This document shows, piece by piece, positions 50,197 through 59,800 of a DNA stretch of 64,000 bases (positions are counted from its first letter, which is position 1; each line of letters opens with the position of its first letter). Source of the stretch: Vicinamibacterales bacterium (lineage in GTDB: Bacteria; Acidobacteriota; Vicinamibacteria; Vicinamibacterales; UBA2999). The position numbers were made by a program, and so were the translations under genes. The stretch is from assembly GCA_041394705.1 (NCBI GenBank), contig JAWKHS010000003.1, forward strand, positions 248,001 to 312,000, given 5' to 3'. The notes under the pieces were generated by a model, which did no database searches, had not been told where the DNA came from, and saw only the letters and a program-made list of their open reading frames with translations.

Positions 50197-52779
50197 GTGC
50201 CCGACGTCTTCATCTCCTACTCGCGGCGGAACGCGGATCTGGCCGACGCGCTGGTCGCCTGGCTGGAAGCGGCCGGGCTGGACGTGTGGATCGATCGCCA
50301 GGACATCCCGGAGGGGATGCGATGGCGGGACGAGCTGTCGTGGGCGATCGAGGGCGCCGACAGCGTGGTCCTCGTGCTGACGCCGGCGGCCGCCGACTCG
50401 CCGTACGTCGCCGAGGAGATCGTCTTCGCGGGCGAGTGCCGGAAGCCGGTGCTGCCGCTCATCCACTGGCCCACGGACTCCCGGCCGCGCTTTCCCGGCA
50501 CGTCGGGGGATCTCCAGGGCGTCGTGCTCGGCGACGACCACTCGCACGCCTTCACGCGCGTGCTCGCGGCGCTGCGCAAGGACGCCGCGTGGAAGCGTCA
50601 GCAGAGCGAGCTGCTCCGCCGGGCCCGCGACTGGGAGGCCGGCAAGGGCGATCTCCTGCCGGAGGTGGCGCTGGCGCGCGCCGAGCACTGGCAGTCGCTG
50701 GCGGGCGTCGGCGACCGCGTGGTGCCGGATCTCGTCTCGCGGTACATCGCCGAGAGCCGTCAGGGCCAACAGCGCGCGCGGGAGGCGAAGGCGAACGACC
50801 TCGCGCGCATCGTGCTGTCGGATCGCGAGCCGCCCGTCACCGGGCTCCTCCTGGCCATCGCGGCGGTGGAGCAGTGCGCGCCGACGCCGGAGGCCGAGCA
50901 CGCCCTGCACCACGCGGTCGCCCGATCGCAGGAGCGACGCGTGGCCCACGCGGGCGGACCCGTGGACGCGCTCGCGGCGGGCGCCGGCGGACAGGGCTGG
51001 GCGGCCGTGCGCGGCGCCGGCCTGTGCCGGTGGCGGATCGGGACCGGCGAGCTCGAGGCCCCGCTCGCCGCGAACGGCAGCGTCACCGCGCTCGCCTGGT
51101 CGCCGCGGAGCGGACGCGTCGCGATCGGCACCCACGAGGGCCGCGTGGGCCTCGCGGGACCGGAGGAGGTGCCGATCTGGCTTCCGCACGGCATGGACGC
51201 CGGCATCGCCTCCATCGCCTGTCATCCCGACGGCCGGCACCTGGCGGTCGGGACCCGCGGCGGACGTCTTGCGATCCTGCAGGCGGCCGACGACGGTGAC
51301 GGCGCCGGCACGGTGGTCGCGTCCGTCCAGGCCGGCGGCGACGTGGTGCGCACGCTGGACTGGGCGCCCGACGGGTCCCGGCTGCTCGCGGCGATCGACA
51401 GCGGACCCGTGGCGATCTGGGCGCCCGGGTCCGGCGCGGCGCCCCACGCCTTCAGGGACGGCAGCTTCGTGGCGCGCTGGGCCCCCGACGGCGCGCGGTT
51501 CTTCGCCGGTGGACTCGTCGATCCGCTCGTGTACGACGCCGCGACGCTCCGCCCGCTGCGCGAGCTGGCGCCGTCCACGCACATCCGATCGGCGGCGTGG
51601 TCCGCGCGGGGCGACCGTCTGGCCACCGGGGGCGGCGACGGCTCGGTGCGCGTGTGGGATCCCGACCGCGGCCGCGAGCTCGCCGGACTCGGCCGGCACG
51701 ACCCGGCGGGCCGTCGGGCCGATGTCTCCGCCCTCGCCTGGCTGCCTGGAGATCGCGCGATCGTGTCTGGTGGGGCGGACGGGACGCTGCGCACGTGGGA
51801 TCCCGACCCTGACGGCGCGCGGCGCGTCCCGGCGGGCCGGGCGTGGAGTGCGGCGTGGGCGCCGGATGGCACGGCGATGGCGATGGTCGATCCCGGCGGC
51901 CTGGACGTGATCGTGCGCGACCTCGCCGGGCTCGACGAGCGGGCGCGGCTCCGACGCGACGGCGCCGAGGTGCAGCACCTCGCATGGAGTGCGGAGGGCC
52001 GATGGCTGCTGGTGGCCTCGGACTGCGGCGTCGAGGCGTGGACCGGCGACCCGTGGCGCCTCGCCGGCACGCTGCCGCTCGCGGGGCGCCTGTGGAGCGT
52101 CGCGTGCGCGCCCGACGGACGCCGCGTGGCGCTCGGACTGGACCACGGCGCCGTCGAGGTCTGGTCGCTCGACGATCGCACGCGCTCCTCGGTCGTGCGC
52201 GACCCGGCGGGCGCGGCCATCCGCGACCTCGCCTGGTCGCCGTGCGGCCGGCGCCTCGCCCTGGCGCGCGACGACGAGGGCGCGGGCCTGGTGGACGTCG
52301 GGACCGGCACGCTCGCGGTCGTGATGGCGCTCCGGCGATCGCGGTCGACCGCCGTGGCGTGGTCGCCGGACGGCACCCGGCTCCTCGTCGGCGATCACAC
52401 GGGCGCCGTCTGGGTGGGCGACGCCGATCGCTTCGAGCCGCGCGGCCTCGGCCGCCACGCCTCGGCCGTCCGATCGGTGGCGTGGTCGCGTGACGGCGAC
52501 ACCGCGGTGAGCGCCGGCGAGGACGGCACCGTCCGCACGTGGAGCGCTGCCACCGGGGCACCGCGGCAGCACCTCGCCGTCGGGTCCGGCGTCGTCCGCG
52601 CCGTGCGGCGGTCGCCGGCCGCCGACGTCGTCCTGGCCGTCGCGGATGGGGACGTGTGGCTCTGGCCGCTGCACCCGGGAGCGACGGCCGATCTCGTGGC
52701 ACTGGCGCACGCACGCGCCACGCGGCCGCTCTCGGCGCGGGAACGCGACGCCTTCGGCCTGCCCGGGGCCCGGCGCTGA
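50197..52779 (+). CDS. TIR domain-WD40 repeat protein
   Basis: This 860-residue cytoplasmic protein has an N-terminal TIR domain (about 1-130): DVFISYSRRNADLADALVAW, VWIDRQDIPEGMRWRDEL, and VAEEIVFAGE with the candidate NADase Glu (73 or 74). A helical region of about 130 residues follows (TGLLLAIAAVEQCAPTPEAE). From about residue 270 there are some 12-14 WD40-type blades, for example GDGSVRVWDPDRGRELAGL and GEDGTVRTWSAATGAPRQHL. Bacterial TIR domains often degrade NAD+ in immunity, and WD40 repeats sense or scaffold. The start is GTG. It precedes two giant genes and a second TIR-WD40 gene. Confidence 0.9.
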   Translation: MPDVFISYSRRNADLADALVAWLEAAGLDVWIDRQDIPEGMRWRDELSWAIEGADSVVLVLTPAAADSPYVAEEIVFAGECRKPVLPLIHWPTDSRPRFPGTSGDLQGVVLGDDHSHAFTRVLAALRKDAAWKRQQSELLRRARDWEAGKGDLLPEVALARAEHWQSLAGVGDRVVPDLVSRYIAESRQGQQRAREAKANDLARIVLSDREPPVTGLLLAIAAVEQCAPTPEAEHALHHAVARSQERRVAHAGGPVDALAAGAGGQGWAAVRGAGLCRWRIGTGELEAPLAANGSVTALAWSPRSGRVAIGTHEGRVGLAGPEEVPIWLPHGMDAGIASIACHPDGRHLAVGTRGGRLAILQAADDGDGAGTVVASVQAGGDVVRTLDWAPDGSRLLAAIDSGPVAIWAPGSGAAPHAFRDGSFVARWAPDGARFFAGGLVDPLVYDAATLRPLRELAPSTHIRSAAWSARGDRLATGGGDGSVRVWDPDRGRELAGLGRHDPAGRRADVSALAWLPGDRAIVSGGADGTLRTWDPDPDGARRVPAGRAWSAAWAPDGTAMAMVDPGGLDVIVRDLAGLDERARLRRDGAEVQHLAWSAEGRWLLVASDCGVEAWTGDPWRLAGTLPLAGRLWSVACAPDGRRVALGLDHGAVEVWSLDDRTRSSVVRDPAGAAIRDLAWSPCGRRLALARDDEGAGLVDVGTGTLAVVMALRRSRSTAVAWSPDGTRLLVGDHTGAVWVGDADRFEPRGLGRHASAVRSVAWSRDGDTAVSAGEDGTVRTWSAATGAPRQHLAVGSGVVRAVRRSPAADVVLAVADGDVWLWPLHPGATADLVALAHARATRPLSARERDAFGLPGARR

Positions 52780-52846
52780 CCGCGCGACCCGTCCCACCCG
52801 CGGTACCACCTCTCAGCGCTGTCACGCCACGGTCGCGCGGCCCGTG

Positions 52847-52852
52847 TATACT
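52847..52852 (+). promoter_or_regulatory. -10 element TATACT ahead of the giant-gene pair
   Basis: TATACT is a near-perfect -10 hexamer; transcription would start near 52859. That leaves about 120 bases before the chosen ATG at 52981. No convincing -35 is seen at the right distance. It may give the two large genes their own promoter apart from the TIR-WD40 gene. Confidence 0.45.
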
Positions 52853-52980
52853 CGCCCTCCGCCGCAGGCGATCTCGCCGGCGGCACGTCGCCACCGGCGA
52901 TGCCGCGACACCGCCGCCCCTGCGGTCGGCGCGGCGGGCGGCGGCGCGTCTGGACGACCGTGATGGCACGCGGAGGGCCC

Positions 52981-55900
52981 ATGGCGGGAGACGAGGGCAT
53001 GGGGCAGGGGCCGGCGGCGGGTGCGCCCGCGCTCATCTTCGATCCCGATCCCGAACGGCTCGTCCTCGCCGTCGAGGATCTCGGGCGGCTGCGCGACGCT
53101 GGCCTCGCCCAGGCGCCCGCCGAACGGCCGTCACACGTCTTCCGTGTCCTGCGTCCCACGGATCTCGTCGCGCTCGATGTCAGGGGCTTCGGCCTGCGCC
53201 TGGAGCCGGGCGGGGACGGACCGGCGCTGGTGCCCGACGGCACCACCGCGCGGCTCGAGGTGGGGCTGGCGTTCCAGCACCTCGGCGAGCGCGCCTACTT
53301 CCGCTCCGGCCCGCCGCCGGGCCCCAATCCCGGCGACGAGCCGACAGATCCGCCGCCCATCCAGGCGCTGGCGGCGCAGGCCTCGCGGCTCGTCTTCGAC
53401 GTGCCGGAGGGCACGCGCATCGGGTATTCCATCGCCGGCGTGCTCCAGGCCCTCTCGCGGCTGCCGCTCCGGGTCGCGCCGCTGGCCACGCCGCGGGCCA
53501 TCACCTTCGATGCGGCCGCGGGCGGAACGTTCACCACGGTCGCGGCGCTTCCCGGCGGCTTCACGCTCGTCCGCCACGCCGACGGCCTGTTGGCCCTGGC
53601 AGCCGAGCCGCAGGCACCGCCGCCGGCCGCCGGCGTCGCCCACGTGTTGGCCCAGGCCACGGCGCTCCGCGCGGCGCGGACCGTGCTCGCCGGCGAGTCG
53701 GCCGTCAGCCTCACCGATCGCACGATCGCCCGTGGCGAAGGCCCGTCGGCGGCGGCCGGTCCGGTCACGAGCGCGCGAGCGGTCGCGCGAGGCTTCCGCG
53801 ACATCGTCACGCGGCCGCCCCGCGTGACCTTGCCTGGCGTCCGGCCGCGGGCGCCGCGCCGCGACGAGACCGCGATCGAGGCGCCGTTCCGCGTCATCGT
53901 CTCGCCGAGCCGCGAAGGCGGCTTCGTGCACGCCGTCGGTCCGGCGGCCGCGCCCGGCGACGCGTCGCGCGTGGAGCTCTGGCACACGCGCCTCGGCGTC
54001 CGGCAGGTGGACCCGGATGACGGCACGGTGACGATTGCCGAGTCCCGCCACCCGCAGCGCGCCATCCGCGCCGTGTGGGCGCGGGTGAAGGAGGGCGTGA
54101 ACCCGGACGTGGACGTCCCCGACGGCGACTCGCCGTTCCGGATGTCGATGACGCCGCACGAGCGCGTGATTCTCGTCCGGCAGACGGCCGACGCCGCCAT
54201 CGCGCCGCCGGTGCCCGTCGACGTCGAGCGCTTCTACCTGTCCGCGCTCGGCGCCTTCCTGGATCTGCGCGGGCGGTGGCCCGACACCGCGCCGTACGCG
54301 GTCAAGGGGCTCGACGTCCGCGAGGCGTGGGATCACGACGCCCCGATGGGGCGCGACCAGTACGTGCGGCTCGTCAAGCCGGGCTGCTTCTTCCCGACCG
54401 GCCACCGCTGCGCGCTCAACAAGGTCACCGAGCGGAAGCTCCTCGAGGCGACCGGACCGAACGCCTACCTCTACCAGCGCAAGTTCATCGAGGTCGGCCA
54501 GCCGGTGAAGACGTACGACGACCGGCGCATGCCGTTCCGCCAGATCACGATCACGCCCACGGTCACGCCGGACCTGCGCGATCCGCTGCAGCCGGGCACG
54601 CCGGGCGCGCTCCAGGGCGAGGACCTCTTCTGGCCCGCCGTGGGCACGGGCAAGTTCTACTTCACGCTGGAGTGCATCGACTGGAACGGCCAGGTGCACA
54701 AGCTCCTGGCGCCGCTCCTCTTCGTCTCGTCGCAGCTGCCCACCACCGCGGCGGGGAAGACGGCCGCCGACATCCGCGCGGCCTACGTCGGCGATCCCGA
54801 GCACGTCATCGACGCGCAGAGCCGGTCGATCGCCTTCGCGGCCGGCGCCGTCCAGGGCGACACGGCGTTCGAGTCGACGGCCCTCCGTTTCGACGGCATC
54901 CCCGGCCCGGCGGGCTCGCGCACGGCGACGCCGTTCATGGTCGAGGCCGACGTGGTCGTGCCGGCCATGCGCCACCTGGCGCCATCCGCGCCGACGACGA
55001 CCGTGAAGTACGCGGCGCCCTACCTGAGCGAGGGCTTCGGCGGCATCAACGCCGAACCGCAGGTGCTCTTCGAGCTGACCACGCCGGCCTTCATGCAGTT
55101 CGGCGCCAGCACCGAGAAGACCGGAGGGTTCGTCCAACCCGATCTGCCCGTGCGCGGGCTGTCGCGGGTCCTCGGCACCATCGGCGACCTGGACGATCTC
55201 GTCAACAAGCCGGCGGACGAGAAATTCAATCCGCAGAAGTACCTCGCCGGCGTCGTGCCGAAGCTGTTCGGGCTGTTCGACCTCGTGGACATCCTGCGCG
55301 CGGTCGGGCTCGACGGCGCGCCGGCGTTCGTGAGCGAGGCGCTCGACACGATCGCGAGCCTGCTCTCCGACCTGGCCGCGCTGCAGGGCGTGCTGTCGTC
55401 GAGCGTGACGCGGCTGGCGGAGGATGCCGCGGGCGCGGCCACGAGCAAGCTGCAGCAGCAGGCGGCCGACGCGCGCGCCGACCTCGACGCCATCCGCGCG
55501 CAGATCGTGCCCGAGATCGACGCGCTCGTCGCGGCCATCCAGGGCCTGCTGGCCCTCGACGCGCCCTCGTCCGAGCTGGACGTCACGACCGCCGTGTCCG
55601 GCGGGCTCGGCACGCTGGCGACACGACTCGCGGCGCTGCGCACGACGGTCCAGACGCGGGCGCTGCCGCCGCAGGTGAAGGCCGAGATCGAGCGCATCGT
55701 GAACGCCGTGCAGCCGGCCCTGACCGATGCCGCCGCCATCGCCGACACGATCGGGGCCATCACGGGGTTCGTCAACGGCCTCGACCCGTCCGGGCCCGGC
55801 TTCCGCGCGCGGTTCGACTGGCAGCCGACGCTCTCGAACTTCCCGGACGTCGCCGACGACAAGGCGCTCTTCATCGTGCGTCCCGACGGCTTCCGCCTGT

Positions 55901-56811
55901 CGGTGGACGCGCGCGCCTCGGGACAGGCCGGCGTGGGCGTGGACGTCCTGGCCGAACTGCGGGAGTTCTCGCTCAACCTCTTCCCGTCGGCGCCGCTCAT
56001 GCGCCTCGGCTTCGACCGGCTGGCCTTCCGCGCCGCGTCCGGCCGCAAGCCCGAGGTGGACGTCGTCTTCCGCGGCATCGAGTTCGTCGGCGTCCTGAGC
56101 TTCATCGAGACCCTGAAGGATCTCATCCCGTTCGACGCCTTCTCCGACCCGCCCTACCTCGACGTCTCGGCCGACGGCGTGACGGCGGGCTTCACCGTGG
56201 GCCTGCCGTCGGTGGCGGTCGGGGTGTTCTCGCTCGAGAACATCAGCCTGGGCGCCGACGCCCGCGTGCCGTTCCTCGGCAACGAGGCGCTGACGATCGG
56301 CTTCAACTTCTGCAGCCGCGAGAAGCCGTTCCGGCTCACCGTGATGCTGATCGGCGGCGGCGGCTTCGTGGGGATCCGCCTGTCGCCGCGCGGCCTCGTC
56401 GTGCTGGAGATGGCGCTCGAGGCCGGCGCGAACCTGTCGATCGACCTCGGCGTGGCGTCGGGCTCGGTGTCGATCATGGTCGGCGTCTACCTCCGGCTCG
56501 AAGCCGACGCCGGCAGCCTCACCGGCTACTTCCGGATCCGGGGCGAGGTGGACGTGCTGGGCCTCATCTCGGCGTCCATCACGCTGGAGCTCTCGCTCAC
56601 CTACGAGTTCGACACCGGCAAGCTGGTGGGGCGCGCGTCGCTCGAGATCGAGGTCGAGGTGTTCTTCTTCTCCTTCTCGGTCACGGTCTCCTGCGAACGG
56701 CGGCTCGCAGGCTCGAACGGCGACCCGACGTTCGAGCAGGTGATGGGGCTCCTGCCTGACGGCACGTCGCCCGCCTGGTCCTCCTACTGCGCCGCGTTCG
56801 CGGAGGCATAG
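52981..56811 (+). CDS. 1276-residue protein of unknown function, first of a giant pair
   Basis: There is no signal peptide. Residues about 1-400 are mixed alpha/beta with no motif I know. Residues 430-620 hold GLDVREAWDHDAPMGRDQYV and GCFFPTGHRCALNKVTERKL, a Cys/His-containing block. Residues about 790-940 are helical, coiled-coil-like (AATSKLQQQAADARADLDAI). The last 330 residues are almost pure alternating strands, from PDGFRLSVDARASGQAGVGV to LEIEVEVFFFSFSVTVSCER. A long strand-only region with hydrophobic faces could form a groove or elongated beta sheet. I prefer the ATG at 52981 (GGAGG upstream) over 52900 or 52963. Three bases separate it from the next gene. Confidence 0.8.
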   Translation: MAGDEGMGQGPAAGAPALIFDPDPERLVLAVEDLGRLRDAGLAQAPAERPSHVFRVLRPTDLVALDVRGFGLRLEPGGDGPALVPDGTTARLEVGLAFQHLGERAYFRSGPPPGPNPGDEPTDPPPIQALAAQASRLVFDVPEGTRIGYSIAGVLQALSRLPLRVAPLATPRAITFDAAAGGTFTTVAALPGGFTLVRHADGLLALAAEPQAPPPAAGVAHVLAQATALRAARTVLAGESAVSLTDRTIARGEGPSAAAGPVTSARAVARGFRDIVTRPPRVTLPGVRPRAPRRDETAIEAPFRVIVSPSREGGFVHAVGPAAAPGDASRVELWHTRLGVRQVDPDDGTVTIAESRHPQRAIRAVWARVKEGVNPDVDVPDGDSPFRMSMTPHERVILVRQTADAAIAPPVPVDVERFYLSALGAFLDLRGRWPDTAPYAVKGLDVREAWDHDAPMGRDQYVRLVKPGCFFPTGHRCALNKVTERKLLEATGPNAYLYQRKFIEVGQPVKTYDDRRMPFRQITITPTVTPDLRDPLQPGTPGALQGEDLFWPAVGTGKFYFTLECIDWNGQVHKLLAPLLFVSSQLPTTAAGKTAADIRAAYVGDPEHVIDAQSRSIAFAAGAVQGDTAFESTALRFDGIPGPAGSRTATPFMVEADVVVPAMRHLAPSAPTTTVKYAAPYLSEGFGGINAEPQVLFELTTPAFMQFGASTEKTGGFVQPDLPVRGLSRVLGTIGDLDDLVNKPADEKFNPQKYLAGVVPKLFGLFDLVDILRAVGLDGAPAFVSEALDTIASLLSDLAALQGVLSSSVTRLAEDAAGAATSKLQQQAADARADLDAIRAQIVPEIDALVAAIQGLLALDAPSSELDVTTAVSGGLGTLATRLAALRTTVQTRALPPQVKAEIERIVNAVQPALTDAAAIADTIGAITGFVNGLDPSGPGFRARFDWQPTLSNFPDVADDKALFIVRPDGFRLSVDARASGQAGVGVDVLAELREFSLNLFPSAPLMRLGFDRLAFRAASGRKPEVDVVFRGIEFVGVLSFIETLKDLIPFDAFSDPPYLDVSADGVTAGFTVGLPSVAVGVFSLENISLGADARVPFLGNEALTIGFNFCSREKPFRLTVMLIGGGGFVGIRLSPRGLVVLEMALEAGANLSIDLGVASGSVSIMVGVYLRLEADAGSLTGYFRIRGEVDVLGLISASITLELSLTYEFDTGKLVGRASLEIEVEVFFFSFSVTVSCERRLAGSNGDPTFEQVMGLLPDGTSPAWSSYCAAFAEA

Positions 56812-56814
56812 CGC

Positions 56815-59800
56815 ATGGCCACCGAATCCTGGCTCCTCACCGCGCTTCCGCACTCGGCCTCGCCCGGCGAAGCGTTCCACGTCTCGCTGTTCGTCACCCA
56901 CCGCCTGACGCCCGACGGCGCCGAGGGCGTCGTGGACGACTTCGCCCTCGTCCGCGACTGGGCCGCGCACCTGCGGCGCGCGCGCATCGTGCTTCGCGGC
57001 GGTGGCGGGCCCGCCGGCGAGTTCGACATCCCGGTCGCGCCGATCCTCGACGTCCTCGACGACGGCCTGTGGCGCCGCGTGTTCCCCGGCGCGTTGCCGG
57101 TGCGCCCGTGGAAGGTGCCCGACTACACCGCGGCGCCCTGGCAGTCGTTCCCGGCCCACCGGATGCAGGCGTACGGGCTCTTCACGCACGCCGCCGCGCT
57201 CCTGGGATCGCCCGTGACCGCGCCCGGCGCCGGGAACAACCCCTACGTGCGGCTGGTGCTGCAGGCAATGGGCCTCGACGAGCGGGAGCTCCGGCTGACG
57301 CGCGTGATCGACGGCGAAGTGGATCGCGCGATCTCGAAGCGTCTCGACGACCTCGCGCGAGGCGGGAAGGTCGGCATCGCCGGCGCGTCGGCAGGCAGCC
57401 CCGTGCTGGCGATGCTGACGGACCTGCACGCGGCCCGGCGCTTCTACCAGCGTCCCGAAGATCGGACCGACTACCGCGAGCGGCCCCTGCCCGGTGCGCA
57501 GGCCCGGCCCGTCCGGAAGCCGACGCCGGACTTCCACGAGCGCGCGGGTCTGCTGGGCGATCTGTCGCCGCTCCTCCGGCGGCTGGGCCTGGTCATCGAC
57601 CTGCGCGTCCAGGACGTGTCGCGCCTGGCGGGAGCGGCCTGGATTCAAGCCGGCCTCGTGATGCGCGGCGCGCAGGCGCCGCAGACGGTGTCGCCCCGCA
57701 CCTCGTGCCAGGTCGTGGGCCAGACCTTCACGGTCCGCTCGGCGACCGACGACTACGACCTGGGCATGCTGTGCCTCGGCGACGAGTCCCGCTTCGTCGT
57801 CCTCGATCTGGACCCCGACGCCACCGCGCTCAAGCTCGAGCAGTACGCCCGTCAGATGCCGCGCATCGTCGCGGCGGCCGACAACGGCGATGCGATGACG
57901 ACGGCGCCCTCCACGCTTCGGGCCACCGGCTTCGCCGTCGCCCGCGTGGACCGTGCCGCGCAGCTCCACGATCGCCTCGACGGCGCCGCCAGCAGGGACG
58001 CGGCCCTCCTGGCTGGCACCGCCGCGCCGCTCCGCCAGGAGGAGATCAGCCGCGGCGTGCGGCTGGAGGTGTGGGACGACGTGAGCGGGCAGTGGCACTC
58101 CCTGCACCGCCGCCGCCTCAGCGTGGACATCGCCGGCGTCGGGCGGGTGCTGGACGCCGTGCCGGACACCGGTTTCCTGCAGGGCGCGGCGCTCACGTCG
58201 AGCGACCAGGCGCCAGACGGCCCGAAGTACGCGCACGAGGTGCTGGCGGGCTGGGACGGCTGGTCGCTGTCGGCCCCGCGGCCCGGCAAGGTGGTCGTCC
58301 ACGACGGCGGCGACGAGCGCGTGCTCGACGCGCCGCCGCCGGATCCGGCGCCCGTCAATCCCGTGGCCAGCACGACCGAGGTGGCGCCGGGCACGCTGCC
58401 GCGCCTCCGCTACGGCCGCCGCTACGCGTTTCGCGCCTATGCCGTGGACCTCGCGGGCAACTCGCGGCCGCACACGGTCGGCGGGCCCGATCCCGGCGGC
58501 GCTCCACGCGCGGAGGCGCCCGACGCCGCGCCGCTCTCGTTCACGGTGTCCGGCGGCGGCACGCGCCCATCGCCGGTGGGCGGCCTGGTCGTGACGGCCG
58601 CCGAGGCGGCGGCGCACGCCACCAGGCGCCAGCGGGCGCTGCCGGCGGATGCGCTGCGGGTGGCGTCGCTGTCGCCGGATCGCGGCGGCCTGCCGGTGGA
58701 CGTGCTCAAGGCGCACCTGGCCGCGGCCAGCCCGGCATGCCGTCCCGCCCCTGACGCGTCGACCGGCGCGGCGGGGCTGGACCCGGCCGGCCTCGTGGCC
58801 ACGTCGGTGCCGGAGGTGGATCGCCTCGTGGCCGCGCGGCTCGCGGACCGCGCCCGGTCCGCCGCATCGACGCCGCTCTCGCGCGCACAACAGGCCGAGC
58901 GGGCCTTCCTCGACGCCGCGAGCCGGGCCGAGATCCTCATCGAGCGCACCGACCGCCGGACCGAGGCCACCGTGGCCGGTCAGGCCCTGGCGACGGCCTT
59001 CGCGCAGCAGACGGGCATCGCCGCGGGCGTCCGGCTCCGGCCGGAGGTCGTCGCCGGGATCGCGGCGCGGCTGACGCGCCTGATCACGACGGTGCGCCCC
59101 TTCCTGCGCTGGGACGCGCTCATCGAGCCGGCGGTCGTCCCGCGCACGGCCTACACCGAGGGCGAGTCGCTGCTCCGGCTCGTGATTCGGTCGGGCGTCA
59201 CACAGGTCGAACCCGGAGGGCTGGACGTCGCGCTCACGGATCCGGCCACCTACGCCGCCGAGACCGTGGCCGCGCACCCCGAGCTCGATCTCGCGTGGCG
59301 TGCCGACACCCAGCGGCACGTCGCCCCGCCGAAGTGCAGCCAGTTCGATGCCGAGCTCCACGGCGCGTTCGATGCGGCGATGGGCACGCTGGCGCCGGAC
59401 GCGGCCGTGCGCACGGCGCTCGGCATCGCCCTTCGCGAGGCCGGGTCCTTCATGGACACGACCATCGCGGACCTCGCCAACCCGGGCGGCCGGCTGCCGC
59501 AGCCGGGCGTGGCCTTCCACGTCACGCCGACGGCCGAGACGCCCGACGTGGCCGCGCCGGAGGATCTGCCCGACGGCGCGCCGCTCACGCCCGGGCAGTA
59601 CGTGGCGCACGACGTGGACCAGGTGGCCCTTCCGTATCTGCCCGACCCGATCGCGCGCGGCATCTCGCTGATGTTCCCGGACGCGGGGACGGATCACCGT
59701 CTCGCCGACCTCTTCGCGCTCGAAGGCACGACGCTCGACTATCCCGGCACGTGGCCCGAACGCGTGCCCTTCCGGCTCGTGCTCGAGTCCGGCCCGTCGC

